Assembly: GCA_920105625.2 (NCBI GenBank) | Contig: OV050033.1 | Span: 6,428,001 to 6,492,000, forward strand | Source of the DNA: Clusia tigrina | Lineage: Eukaryota; Arthropoda; Insecta; Diptera; Clusiidae | DNA: 64,000 bases | Reading direction: 5' to 3' | Shown here: positions 13,481 to 25,089 of the stretch, piece by piece | How positions within the stretch are numbered: the first letter of the stretch is position 1 | How the letters are laid out: each line of letters opens with the position of its first letter | Position numbers and translations under genes: made by a program | Notes under the pieces: model-generated | What the model was told of the DNA's origin: nothing | Seen by the model: only the letters and a program-made list of their open reading frames with translations | Databases searched by the model: none

Positions 13481-15290
13481 TATAAAACAGTAATTGTTCT
13501 ATACTTCTGTTTCTTCATTCCAATTATTCTCTTTCATCATAACAATTTGTCTGTTTCTTCTATCTGATTTCGTCATACAAAGTTTTCTCTTTTATATTCA
13601 ATATTTTTCTCTTTCATTAGCTTTATATCCTTTATAACCATTTTTTATTTTTTCAGCAACACTATTTCTCTTTTTCATCACCATTTTTCTATCGTCACTC
13701 ACTATTCCTCACTTTTGTCATCCTTATTTTTCTTGTTTATTTACTTTATTTTTATCTTTCATGATCACAATTTGTCTGTTTCATGATCTCTATTTCTGTC
13801 TTTCATTATCACTATTTCTCTCTTTCATGATCACCATTTCTTTATTTCATCACCACTTTCCTTTCTTCACCATTTTTTTCATCCCTTTTTTGTTCGTCAC
13901 TTTCACACACTATTTCTCTTCAATTTTGAGAACCTTACTTCATACTTTCTTTTCTTTTTTCTTTCTTTTCAATCAAGATCACTATTTCTTTATTTTATAC
14001 TTACTATTTCTCTTGAATTCTCACAATTTCTCTTTCATAATATCTTTTTCTCTCTTTTCTTCATCCATATTTTTCATTTTCATCATCTTTATTTCCTTCC
14101 TTTATCACCACTATTTTTGAACATTTTTGTAATTTTTATTTTCATATTTCATTTTCGTTTTCTCTCTTTCGTTACCACTTCGATCTACATTTTTTCTTTC
14201 ATTATCACTCTTTTCTATATTTTCTTTCATTATCACTTTTTTCTATCTTTTTTCTTTCATCACTTTTATTTCTTTTATATCATTATTTCTTACTTTTGTG
14301 TTCTTTATTTCTCACTTTCCTTATCTCTTTTTTTCACAATCACTATTTCTTTATTTCATTCTATTATTTTTTTATTTCATTATATTATTTCTTTCTTTCA
14401 TTATCACTATTTCTCTCTTCATCCATATTATTCTCTTCATCATCAATATATCTTTTTTATTCTCTTTCTTTTTTTAATTCTCTCCTTTCTTCATCATTAT
14501 TTTTTTCTTTCATAAAGACATTTTCTCTCTCTACATTTTCTCTCTCTGTCATCACCATAACTTCTTTGTTTCGTCATTCCTATTTCTGGGTTCTGCCAAC
14601 CTTATATATATCCCTGTTTCATTATCTCTATTTCTCAATTTATTTATCACTATTTATTTGTTACATGTTCACAATTTTTTATTTCATCACCACTATTCTC
14701 TCCTTTAATATTTTTATTTATTAAAATTTTTTCATGAACACTTTTTGCTATCTTTTTATTTCATGACTTTTATTTCTTTTACCTCATTATTTCCCAAAAC
14801 TTTTCTATATTTCTCATCACTTTTCTTTATTTCTCACTTTCATTATCTCTTTTTTATTCAATCTTCTTTATTTCATTATCTGTATTCCATTCTTTCATGA
14901 TAACTATGTCTCTCTTTCATGATCACCATTTCTCTCTTTCATCTTCAATATATTTATTTTTTATTTTATCTTCTCTTAACATCACAATTTTTCTCTCTCA
15001 TCATCACTATATTTCACTATCATCACCACTATTTCTCTCTCATCACCACTATTTCTCTCTCATTATCACTATATTTCTCTCTCATCATTACTATTTCTCT
15101 CTCATCATCAGTATTTTTCTCTCTCATCATCACTATTTTTTTTTAATCATCACTATTTTTCTCTGTCATCATCACTATTTTTCTTTTCTCATCATAACTA
15201 TTTTACTCTCTCATCATCACTCTTTCTTTATTTCTTTCTTTCTTTATGTCTTTTTTTAATCCTTTCTCTCTCTCTCCTTTACAATTTTTC
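13481..15290. repeat. 1.8-kb pyrimidine-rich degenerate tandem tract
   Basis: The plus strand is almost entirely T and C broken by TCAT, TCACTATTT and CACCATTT words, with a rough period of about 20-25 bases (CTCTCATCATCACTATTT is the clearest unit, 14,990-15,230). The minus strand is correspondingly purine-rich. Because TTC, TTT, TCT and CTC codons contain no stops, several long plus-strand frames run through it and translate to Phe/Ser/Leu/Ile strings that mimic membrane proteins. I regard these as artefacts of composition. Confidence 0.85.
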
Positions 15291-17800
15291 TGGGCAATTT
15301 GACTGTCATTAAAAAGTTCAATGTTTCTATCGTTCAGTCGATCGGTCTTCCAGGTGTCTGCTATGCCGAATTTAGGTCCCATTTTTCTGTTCGCGCTTTT
15401 GAGTTATTTTGTATTCTTTCTTGCATACCTTTATTCGTATTTTGGTCTCGCGTGTTTCGCCAATTTTAATTTTTTTCATTGCTGAACTTATTTATAATGT
15501 TCATTTTTATGGTTCTGCCTGCGTTTGTAATAAAATCGAAATTATTGCTATTATTTTGATTGGACTGCGGCGTTGCTGATGATAACGATGAGTTCCGAGG
15601 ATAAGTGGTGTGTTTTGTGCTGGAGATTAATTGTTCCAACAAAATAATACTTGAATTATATAGCAAAATATGAAAAGTGGATGGAGAAGTCTTTAGAGAA
15701 CAGATTGGTGAAGAAATGAACTCAACGGCAGTTTAGGATCTCTAAGAGAATAACGAGTCCTCTAATGTTCAGTTTATGTTCTCAGGCCATTGCTGTAGTT
15801 CCACCGACAGGCGAAATCTGGCCATGTTCCCTTCAACAGAGCAAAATCGGGGAACTATCAGCTTAGAGGACAAATCATACTTAGTTAGGTAACGGTTCAA
15901 GCCATTGAACTATTTCTCTGCGGTGTTGATGGGTGTCCTGGGAACAAGGACGGCTCCTCAAATACAGTATCTTCAATCAGTGGCCGTGGTTGAATCACAC
16001 CACAGAGCCACTTGATAGGATGAACAATAAAAAATCACTGAACATAATTAATTTCCGTTTCACACGCGCAGCCGCAATTAAGTGTGCGGCAGTTGCCACG
16101 AACACGAACGCGCAACAAATCAAGTGTTCGCGCGCAAATAATATTCCGTGGCAATTCGCATGGAACTGTTCACACCAACAGCAGCGAGAGGCCCCGCTGT
16201 GCCAGGTAGTGTTGATGAAGCAGAGCCCAAGCGCCACAGACAGAGTCAAAGTCGGAGGCACTACAAACAAATGAACTGTGGTGGGTGAAAATCCAGCAGT
16301 GTGAGGAGTAGGAGCCGCAGAGCGTTCATCGTTCATCCACCAAGGTCAATTATGACACACTGAAAAGCGTGGTGCCAGTAGATGATGGCGTCATGACAGC
16401 CGCCACGGAATCCCGCATAGCTGAGTGGGAGCTGGAGCCGCGGCAGGGGTCAACTTCAATAACTCTGCAGCAAAAGCGCGCGCATCCTTCTTCCTTTCAT
16501 TTTCTGCGCGCGACTTCAAAAGGTGGAAATTTCACTTAACCTGCTGCGTGTTATCGCATTTCACCGCTAATGACGCGTTCCATGCGATCGCGGCTTAAAG
16601 ACCCAGTTAGCAATTTGCCTGCGAGTGCTCCGTGTTGCCAACAAATGAAAGTATCTTTTCAAGTACACTAAAAAAAATATCACTTTTATACGGGAAAAAT
16701 CAACTCAAGTCCAAGGGGAAGAATTCCATGGATTTCATGAATAAGTTCTTTCATTCATTCATGAATAAGTTCCTTGGTCATTTTTTCTTTCTTAATGAAT
16801 CTTTTTCTTTTGGAAACTCCTAATGAGATACATATAATGAAAGTACAGTCATTCCAGACCTTATTTGAAACTCGATAGGGACCAACTAGGACAACACGAT
16901 CTGAGGTCTCGATTAAATAAATCAAGAACACTAATAGGATCCGAAGTAGGACAAAATAAGGAAAATTTGTACGGCTCATCCTATTCACTATCCAATTTTC
17001 TGTTATAAATATTACTAGAAATATCAATAATCATCTCTTGATCCTTCAATGTAGGCCTAATGCTAAACACCAATCGAATTTCTCTTCTAAATATTAATCA
17101 AAATATCAAGAATCATCATCTCGCTTCTTCAATGAGTGTGATCCTTTTAGCTTATCCTCTTTTAATACTGGACACATGGAACTCTGGATGTAAAACGAAA
17201 TATTAATGAATTATTCCTATAAACAACGAACTGATTTCATCGATATTATGAATCCGCCACTTTTTTGGCTCAGTGTACGTACGTACATGTACAACAATTT
17301 GCAGCGAGCGAGTACGTAGTTTGCTGAAAATCGTGGTCACGTTTTCTGCTGGCTGCGATTGCGCCCTGATAATTTGCGTTTTTAAGCTGCAATTAATGAA
17401 AGCTTAGCTGAAAACACACAACACAACACAATACAATACAATGCGAGTACAACAAAACGCTAAACGGCCAACACAGCAAAATCAGCGAAAGAAATGTGCT
17501 TGGAGCGCGCCATGCGAACCGACATTTGCAAGCAACCGCAACGGCAGCAGCAGTAATAGCGCCAACAGGAACAGCTTTGCACGCTTGCGATTGATATCAA
17601 ATGGCAAGCAAACTAACAATTGGCCATAAATGCAAGAAGCCATCGAATAAATTTCAGGCAAAGTCAACTTTCAGTCGGCTTCATACGATTAGCTTGGTTA
17701 ATGCGACGACGCAGCGGCAGAAGCAGTGGCAGCGACGCAGTAGCGGCTCAGATTGCGCTATGAGCAGCGACGCCAACCAGCAGAGCATGCATTGAAGTCA
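15291..17800. other. Unique non-coding DNA with a GC-richer island at 16.0-16.6 kb
   Basis: The segment 16,040-16,620 is GC-balanced, non-repetitive and contains several GCGCGC words, unlike its flanks. No frame shows both a good start and a splice site. It could be an enhancer, a leader exon or another regulatory block. A second island at about 17,430-17,800 is rich in AGCAGC, CAACAG and GCGACG words and runs directly into the 21-bp array. No RNA gene is seen. Confidence 0.35.
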
Positions 17801-18126
17801 GCAGAGTGAGCAGCGAACTAAGCAGAGTGAGCAGCGAACTAAGCAAAGTGAGCAGCGAACTAAGAAGCAGAGTGAGCAGCGAACTAAGCAGAGTGAGCAG
17901 CGAACTAACCAGAGTGAGCAGCGAACTAAGCAGAGTGAGCAGCGAACTAAGCAGAGTGAGCAGCGAACTAAGCAAAGTGAGCAGCGAACTAAGAAGCAAA
18001 GTGAGCAGCGAACTAAGCAGAGTGAGCAGCGAACTAAGCAGAGTGAGCAGCGAACTAAGCAGAGTGAGCAGCGAACTAAGCAGAGTGAGCAGCGAACTAA
18101 GCAGAGTGAGCAGCGAACTAGGCAGT
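17801..18126. repeat. Minisatellite, 21-bp unit, about 15 copies
   Basis: The unit reads GCAGAGTGAGCAGCGAACTA plus one A. Two copies carry a 3-bp insertion (AAG), giving 24 bp. Because 21 and 24 are multiples of three, frames on both strands stay open through the array: plus-strand SSELSRV repeats and minus-strand LLTLLSS repeats. The plus frame has no ATG at its start. Variant copies (SKV followed by an inserted RS copy) occur twice in the same order, so part of the array was duplicated as a block. Confidence 0.9.
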
Positions 18127-19090
18127 GACGCCAGCAGCAAAAGCAGCAGAGCCAGCGTTGAACTGCAACATGAAAACAACAATGCCTGGAAATAGCTGTC
18201 AACGGAAAGCCGCCATTTTTCTTTTGTTGTTATTATTATTATTAGTGCTGCTGCTGCTGCTGTTGTTGTTGTTGTTGTGCATGTAATTCTGCATGATTTG
18301 TTGTTATTTTTTATGCAGCCATTTGCCTGCGGCTTGCCACTAAAATATCAGCAACAACGACAAAATTGCCCTGTTCGCAGTTGGTAAATTGTGCTGTTCG
18401 CGCTGTTAAAAAGCTGCGGTTGTTTATATTGAAAATAGTCAAAATTGTTACACAATCGTTGGCCAAGTTGGAAATGTTGCCTGGCTACTGCTGGGGCTCA
18501 ACTAAGTTAGCTCAGCCGCTTAGTTGTAAATGGAGTCGTAAAAGTTGTTAGAGAAATGCATCAATGTAATGGTGTGCAATTGCAGAAATTCACACGATCT
18601 CAAAAACGACATGCCGTGGAGCAATCTTCTCTTTATCCTCTCCTTCATGGACCATGAAGCAAAACGTAGGAATTTAGAAAATGGCAAGTTGCGGAGACAG
18701 ATATCTACTGCTTCCACAAAGAATGAATTTATTCATAAGTGGTGGAATGAATAGTTGAGAAGGGCGATGATGTGACCAATGTTGAAGAACAGACTTTATT
18801 AGTGTTTAGAGCTCCGAATCTTCTCGAAGAAAAATCAATGGAAACTTACAAAGTTGACCGTGGAAAGAGCAAGCGAACTCTAGCAATGAAGAGTTGCAAA
18901 TTACTATGAGAGACTGCCTAAGCCGGCAAGGAACGATCTCAAGATAGAGAAATACACTCCCAATATGGCCTATTATAGATCATTGTGTTTATCTAGCTCC
19001 CTAGTTCAGGTTCTTCTGTTCATCCTGCTCTGCTTCTAAATAGAGAATTGACATAAAGCCGAGGCATGCATTGCTTTCTTTACGTTCTTA
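18127..19090. other. Non-coding DNA with a TTA/CTG/TTG microsatellite
   Basis: A compound trinucleotide run (TTATTATT, then GCTGCTGCTG, then TTGTTGTTG) spans about 18,226-18,280. The rest is unique with no supported exon. Confidence 0.55.
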
Positions 19091-19206
19091 TTCTTCATTC
19101 TAATTTCTTCTCTAAAATATTCTTCATTCTAATTTCTTCTCTATAATATTCTTCATTCTAATTTCTTCTTTACAATATTCTTCATTCTAATTTCTTCTCT
19201 AAAATA
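19091..19206. repeat. Minisatellite, 29-bp unit, four copies
   Basis: The unit TTCTTCATTCTAATTTCTTC followed by TCTAAAATA repeats exactly four times, with small changes in the last nine bases. It is pyrimidine-rich on the plus strand. Confidence 0.9.
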
Positions 19207-19916
19207 TTCTCACAGAAGTTATTTATAATTCTCACCTTGTAGCAGTTCTCTCCAGGATTGCTTTTTGGTTTTCCATGCTAAATAATCTACTCGCACGTAC
19301 ACTCCAGAATAGTTTTCGCTTTTGTCTTTGTTAGAAAGATGTTCTCAGTGTAGTTCTAATAATTTGTCTTGTTGTTCAGCATACGATTTGTCCCTCTTTC
19401 GGTGCAGTGCCTTCGGAATTAACCCAATTGCCCACCAGAAACGTGTTTCTGCTAAAGTTTTACACCAGTCACGTACAAATTATCTCCCAAGAGAAATCGC
19501 CAATTCGAAATTGGAATTATTAATCGAACTAGAACCAGACTAGAAGCACATAAAAACAACTGTAAAACAGCGGGCAGAGCAATTAAGAGCGAGGGGCGCT
19601 TATCGGAATTGGCTTCGCTAACAACACTCAAATGGAAAAAGGGGGGAGGAGAGGGGAGCGAACTAATCAATTGGCTGCAACAGAAAGACCAGCAACAACA
19701 ACGCGAACAACAACAGAACAAACAAAGCACACTCGATTTGCTTCAGTTGCACCATCAGCGAATTAAATATCAATTAAATGACCGTTTGAACGAAGGACAT
19801 CACGTGACGGCCTGCTGATAGGCCTGAGCACTGGGAGTACGTGCGGAGGTATATGTGGGAAAAGATTCGGTGGTGCTACGATGGCTTCGGAACATACATT
19901 TGGAATCATGTGTTGA
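19207..19916. other. Unique non-coding DNA
   Basis: Contains a CAACAACAACGCGAACAAC stretch near 19,690 and a GGGGGGAGG run near 19,640. No start, domain or splice combination supports a gene. Confidence 0.4.
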
Positions 19917-20333
19917 AACTGGAGAGTATTCCTCCTCCTAGATTGGAAAAAAAGGAGTGGAAAAGGTTAATCAAAAGCTACAACTGGAGTGAGAGTATTC
20001 CTGCTTCTTGCTCGGAGAAACAGGGAGAGAAAAAGGTTAATCAAAAGCTAAACTGGAGTGAGATTATTCCTGATTCTAGCTCGGAGAAACAGGGAGAGAA
20101 AAAGGTTAATCAAAAGCTAAACTGGAGTGAGAGTATTCTTGCTTCAAGCGCGGAGAAACAGGGAGTGAAAAAGGTTAATCAAAAGCTAAACTGGAGTGAG
20201 ATTATTCCTGATTCTAGCTCGGAGAAACATGGAGTGAAAATGATCAATCAAAATCTGAACTGGAGTGAGAGTATTCTTGCATCTAGCTCGGATAAACAGG
20301 GAGTGAAAATTGTCCATCAAAAGCTTGGGAGTG
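19917..20333 (+). repeat. 69-bp tandem array, about six copies, one frame open across five
   Basis: AACTGGAGTGAGA recurs at 19,982, 20,051, 20,120, 20,189 and 20,258, exactly 69 bp apart, with a divergent first copy at 19,917 and a truncated last copy. The plus-strand frame from ATG at 19,853 stays open to a TAA at 20,341 and would encode about 162 residues with 23-residue repeats containing NWSES or NWSEI, SSSEKQG and KKVNQKL. Units alternate in type: copies 1, 3 and 5 read SESI[PL]AS while copies 2 and 4 read SEIIPDS, so the array grew by duplicating a 138-bp dimer. There is no signal peptide, no known domain and no splice site. Most likely this is a minisatellite whose period happens to be a multiple of three; a lineage-specific gene is a remote alternative. 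Confidence 0.8.
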
Positions 20334-20700
20334 GTTCTTAGCAAGAGAGAGAGGGATCGACTGAGAAATAAGAGTGCTTGAAAACTAGCATACTAGAGGC
20401 AGATGGACGAGCGAGGGAGTGTGAGATATGCAGGGAGCGGTTTAGAGAGTAAAACCGAGAGTGACTTAGGCAGATAGTTATAATGAGATAAGTCATATAT
20501 GGTATCTGCACGGATAATCTGAAGCTAACTGAACTTTAGAGACATGAGATATAGATAGTAAAAACTTAAAAAGCTACCGACTAAGCAAAAAACGGAGATA
20601 TCAATAAAAATAGGATACAGATCAATATCTCTGAAAGGATAATGATAGCTCAGGTCTTGCTGCTAACATTTACACTAGTAAGATTCGAGAAAGTGGCACT
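20334..20700. other. Unique purine-rich non-coding DNA
   Basis: Follows the 69-bp array with GAGAGAGAGGGA and related purine words. No gene is seen. Confidence 0.45.
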
Positions 20701-20768
20701 AAGCTCAGCCAGAACTTAAGCTCAGCCAGAACTTAAGCTCAGCCAGAACTTAAGCTCAGCCAGGACAC
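20701..20768. repeat. Minisatellite, 17-bp unit, four copies
   Basis: AAGCTCAGCCAGAACTT begins at 20,701, 20,718, 20,735 and 20,752. The first three copies are identical; the fourth diverges at its end. Confidence 0.9.
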
Positions 20769-22020
20769 TACATCCACCAATGCTGCAAGGTAGTAACCAA
20801 ACCGATTTAAATGTCCCTCAAATTTAAGGCAATTCTGCTCTCTGCATTTTCAAATTTAGGCTTCCAAATTTGAACGCCACTGTTCCAGTATTTTGCAATC
20901 ATTGGCAGGAAATATGTTGGGAAATTCAAAGAAACATTGGACTGACTGAGTGATAATGGAAGTACTAAATGGGTTCGAGTTCGTTAGCGACTTGAGTGAA
21001 TTGCTCTTGTGGCTAATTGCCACATCCGACCCTCGCTCCTCTCCCCAGCTTAATTCGCTCAGGGCCAACGGGCGAAGGTAGCGCCCGCACTGACACTGAC
21101 ACTGACAATTTGACATTGACGCAGTGTTATGCGATCCGGTGGATGGATGGATGGACGGATGGATGGGTGTGCCGCTGGCGTGGCACCTTTTCACCACCTT
21201 GGAGCCAATTGCTTTATATTCGCATTTTATGGTTCAATTTATTGATTTTATTGCTCGCACCTCTGCACGGTTAATTAAGGTGAAGAGGCTACCTTCAGAG
21301 CCATTAAGCAAATTTACGAGGCAGGCGGCGGCGACGTCGACAGTTGCGAGTGCGATGGTTTCCGGTTGAATCTTTCGATTAGATTAACAGCATTTCTTGC
21401 TGTTGCACACACACACAGCGAGTCTCTTCAACTTTGTGTGTGCGTTTACAATGTTACGTTTGACGTCACTTTCTTCGGCACTTGCAGAATTGACTCATAA
21501 AGCAAAAATTAAACAGTAAATCGTACGATTTTTGAAATATGACTCAATTTGAAACACAAAGCGCTGCACGCCCTGCCCTGCCGTCTTACTTTGTGTGCAC
21601 ACACTTCCTTCCTTTGTACTTTAAATAAAGCGCAAATTTAATTATGCCCCAAGTGCGTCGCCGCTCATTTCTCCGATGCGTCATCCTGCTCCCCTTGGCG
21701 CGGCGTGGCATGGCGTAACGCCGCCACCGAAAATATTGAAAGTCAATTTGTGGCAGCAGCCGCAGTTGATATTCACTCACATAAAATTATTTGGTTTATG
21801 CTAATTTATGCGTGTTTCTCTGCTCAAAATGCGAGAAATAATAAAAATGAAACGCATAAATCAATGTTCAATGAAACGTTCGACGATGATTATGATGAAG
21901 ATGATGATGATGAGGTGAGGTCGCTGGTGGGTGAGTTGTGGCCAAGCCTCTCCAACACGCTACAGGAAAGTCATCAAAACTATATAAAAAGCTGCAATAA
22001 ATGTTGCCAAAAAACAGAAA
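20769..22020. other. Unique DNA with short tetranucleotide and hexanucleotide runs
   Basis: Includes ACTGACACTGACACTGAC near 21,090 and a GGAT run at about 21,139-21,166. A GATGAAGATGATGATGATG run lies at about 21,891-21,915. No supported exon. GC content is higher at 21,000-21,370 and 21,580-21,790, where regulatory function is possible but not shown. Confidence 0.4.
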
Positions 22021-22700
22021 AATAATTCAGAGAAGTCGCAGAAAGGTTGTAGAGAAGTTGCAAAAAGGTTGCAGAGCAGTTACAAACAGATTGCAGTTAC
22101 AAACAGATTGCAAGGAATATCCTTGCATAGAACTCACAAATAGGTTGCAGAAAAGTCGCAAAAAGGTTGCAGACGAGTCGCAAATAGGTTGCAGAAAAGT
22201 CACATTGAGATCGCAGAACATTTCTTTAGTTGCTCAGAGGGCACAAAAGGAATATCCTTGGTAGACCACTAGAAGAGATGAATTGTGATTAAACAGTTGC
22301 AGAAAAGTCGCAAAAAGGTTGCAGAGTAGTTACAAATAAGTTGCAGAAAAGTTACAAATAGGTCACAGAACGTTTCTTTCGTTGCTCAGAGGGTACACAA
22401 GGAATATCGTTGGTAGACCACTAAAAGAGATCAAATTGTGACCAAACAGTTGCGGAAAACTGACAAATAGGTTGCAGGGAAGTCACAAACAGGTTGCAGG
22501 GAAGTCACAAACAGGTTGCAGAGCAGTTCCAGAGCATTATATATAAGTCGCAGAACGTTTATTGAGTTCCTCAGAGGGTACACAAGGAAATATCATTGGT
22601 AGACCGCCAAAAGAGATCGATTATGATCCAACAGTTGCCGGGAAGTCACAAACAGGGTGCATAGAGGTGCTTCAGTTGCTCAGATGGTTCAATAAACATA
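22021..22700. repeat. Two-level tandem repeat: AGGTTGCAG words inside 150-bp blocks
   Basis: Short words of the type GAGAAGTTGCAAAAAGGTTG (about 14-15 bp periodicity) are embedded in a longer block that also contains TTGCTCAGAGGG, GGAATATC and GGTAGACCACTA. The longer block recurs near 22,140-22,290, 22,300-22,450 and 22,450-22,640, each copy more degenerate. The track thus shows local slippage inside a larger tandem duplication. Confidence 0.75.
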
Positions 22701-22779
22701 TTTGGTTGTTCAGTTGTTTGTATTAATTTTTCTATATATTAATTTTTGAAGTTCAAATGATTCAAATCATGATCCTATT

Positions 22780-23085
22780 GATCCCTTCAACTTTCACAGG
22801 GTAAACACCCGTAAAGAGGATTCTTATCATACTCTTATTTATCCTATGTTAGCAAGAGTTACGTTGCAAAAAGTTTCTTCAGTTGCTCAGAGGGTGAATA
22901 TCTCTGGTAGACCACTAAGAGTGATCAGTTGTTCATATACCTTTTATATATATACATACATATATATTTTTGAATTTCAAATCATTGTCCGAGTTAATCT
23001 TTTCAGCTTTCAAAGGGTAAAGACCCTTAAACAGGATTTTTATCATACTCTTGTTTATCCTATGTAAGCATGAGTATCTTAAATA
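22780..23085. repeat. Two-copy direct repeat, about 215 bp apart
   Basis: The string ATCATACTCTT-TTTATCCTATGT with preceding CAGGGTAAA or AAGGGTAAAGACCC occurs near 22,795-22,860 and again near 23,010-23,075. Between them is one more copy of the GTTGCTCAGAGGG and GGTAGACCACTAA elements of the upstream array. Confidence 0.65.
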
Positions 23086-23092
23086 TGCTCCC

Positions 23093-23355
23093 TCATTTCC
23101 TCATTCACCATCTCACTATATCACCATCTCACTATATCACCATCTCATCATCTCACTATATCACCATCTCACCATCGCACCATCTCACCATCTCACCATC
23201 TCACCATCGTTCCATCTCACCATCTCACCATCTCACCATCTCAGCATCTCACCATCTCACCATCTCACCATCTCACTATCTCACTATCTCAGTATCTCAT
23301 CATCTCACCTTCACACCCTCGCACTCTCACACCCTCTCACCCTTTCACCCCCTCA
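23093..23355. repeat. Minisatellite of about 10-bp units, CACCATCTCA
   Basis: CACCATCTCA and close variants (CACTATATCA, CACTATCTCA) repeat head to tail about 25 times. The array decays into CTCACACCCTCTCACCC words at its right end. The period of ten rather than a multiple of three still leaves two plus-strand frames open, which explains His/Ser/Ile-rich translations here. Confidence 0.85.
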
Positions 23356-24240
23356 CTTCTCCTTCTCTCTCACCACACTAATTACATCCAATTGCGAATC
23401 AGTTTCCATGCTAGTAGCGCACATAAATTTCATTAAGACCGCCACAAACACATTTGGTTATTTTGATTTCAATTAATTTGCATGTGGGGCAATTTAATTA
23501 ATTGCAAAAGCCATCAAGGAGAGAGAGAGGGGCAGAACAGAGAAGGAGAGAACGAGGGGCGTGGGGGAGATTTGTAGTTATGCATAAATTTCGAATGAGT
23601 TTTTGAACAATTAAATAAACTTGTTAAAAGTTTTCTTAGACTCGCCAAAATAAATAAAGGAAAAATATTGAAAATAAAATAAATAAAAATAAATAAAAAA
23701 AAAACTTAAGAGTGCATAATTAAAAATATAATTAATGCATTAAATAGATGGTTTTTTTCCTTACATCCACAATCAACAAATTTAATTGCAGTGCACTTGC
23801 AGCGGACAGAAAAATGCATTAAATTCAACGTTAACCTTGACACTTGCAACACGTCAGCGTCAGCGTCAGAGTCGGAGTCGCGGCCCGAACGGACGCTGAT
23901 AAATTGCTTGTTTTGTTCGAAATTACTCTCAACTGTGGCGTGATTAATTTTCAATGTCTTCACTTGGTTATCGCCTTCTTTTTTTCAGTGATTTGACTGC
24001 TTTTTTACACACTGAACCGAACACTTCTGTGAACCTAACGGGGGAAAGTGGCGTTAAATGGAATACGCAGTCATGCTGTCTTTAAATTGTGACTGGGAGA
24101 AGAATGGCATGACTTGAAATAGTTGGGTATTTCCAATTCAAGCACGAAGATTGAGTAGTAGCATATATTTCATCCAGAGATGAAGATGGTTGGAGTTGGA
24201 GAAAAGTAGAGTTAAGAGGTATAAACTCTCTCTTATATCA
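23356..24240. other. Non-coding DNA with A/T and GTCAGC runs
   Basis: Holds AAATAAATAAAAA runs near 23,640-23,705 and CGTCAGCGTCAGCGTCAG near 23,853. No gene is supported. Confidence 0.45.
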
Positions 24241-24510
24241 AATTATGGCTATACCTACCCCAAGGGGCTTTGCTGTTTAGAACAAGGAAGCGGGAAACAA
24301 CGTAAAGAAAATTTATCAGAGGAGCTGCATAAAGAACTCAAGGAGCTACAATGAGCTTTGATTATTAGAGCAAGGATGCCAAACAAACCAACTACAACAA
24401 AATTAGAGCGTCAATCACACGAGCGAAAATGTATTACACAATCTCCACAAAAAAAACACAAGGAGATCTGCTGTTTAGATCCAAGGATGCCAAACGACAA
24501 CAAAATTAGA
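24241..24510. repeat. Degenerate duplication around TTTAGA(A/T)C-AAGGA words
   Basis: Three loosely related segments share CTGTTTAGAnCnAAGGA, AAGGATGCCAAAC and CAACnAAATTAGA. The best pair lies at 24,365-24,410 and 24,480-24,512. It is an old, weakly preserved tandem duplication. Confidence 0.5.
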
Positions 24511-25089
24511 TGCAGGAAGTATAACGTTACGAAAAGTTATGAGACAATCTCCTTCATTAGTATTTCTACTACTGACACCCCACCCTAAGGCGGCATTTCT
24601 AAGCGTGCTGCCACTTACCTGGAACAAACAGAGACCAGTCTCACATACAACACAAAATTCAGAACGAATTCAAAATGAAAACTGATTCACAAGTGCACAA
24701 ATGTACTTCCAGAACAAGAACTGTGTATGAAATACGAAAAGAATTCACTGTCAAAACGCGCAAAAACAGATGCGCGCCAATACTTGTGTACCAGGCCATC
24801 TGGTGTCTGTGTTTAGAGCACTACACAAAGCAGCAAGGAGCGATCGAGTAAATATTTACAAGAATCTAACAAATGGTGGCCGTAAAAATTAAGTGGGTCG
24901 GTCAGGAAAGGCAGTGAAACAGTTTCGAAACACTTGGGATAAATTATTGAAATGATCGCTCTCAAATCAATCAGCGAGATTGAGATAATTGGAGAGGGGT
25001 CAGGTCAAGTTTAAGTTGGACGAGGAACTTTCAATGGCTCTAATGGAAGGGTATGGGAGCAACAACTGGTGCAAACTTCTGCGTCCCTT

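Noticed and set aside
13481..15290. Several plus-strand ORFs of 75-142 codons that look like Phe/Ser/Leu-rich membrane proteins
   Set aside because: They are translations of a stop-free pyrimidine tract, overlap in more than one frame and have no domain or splice context.
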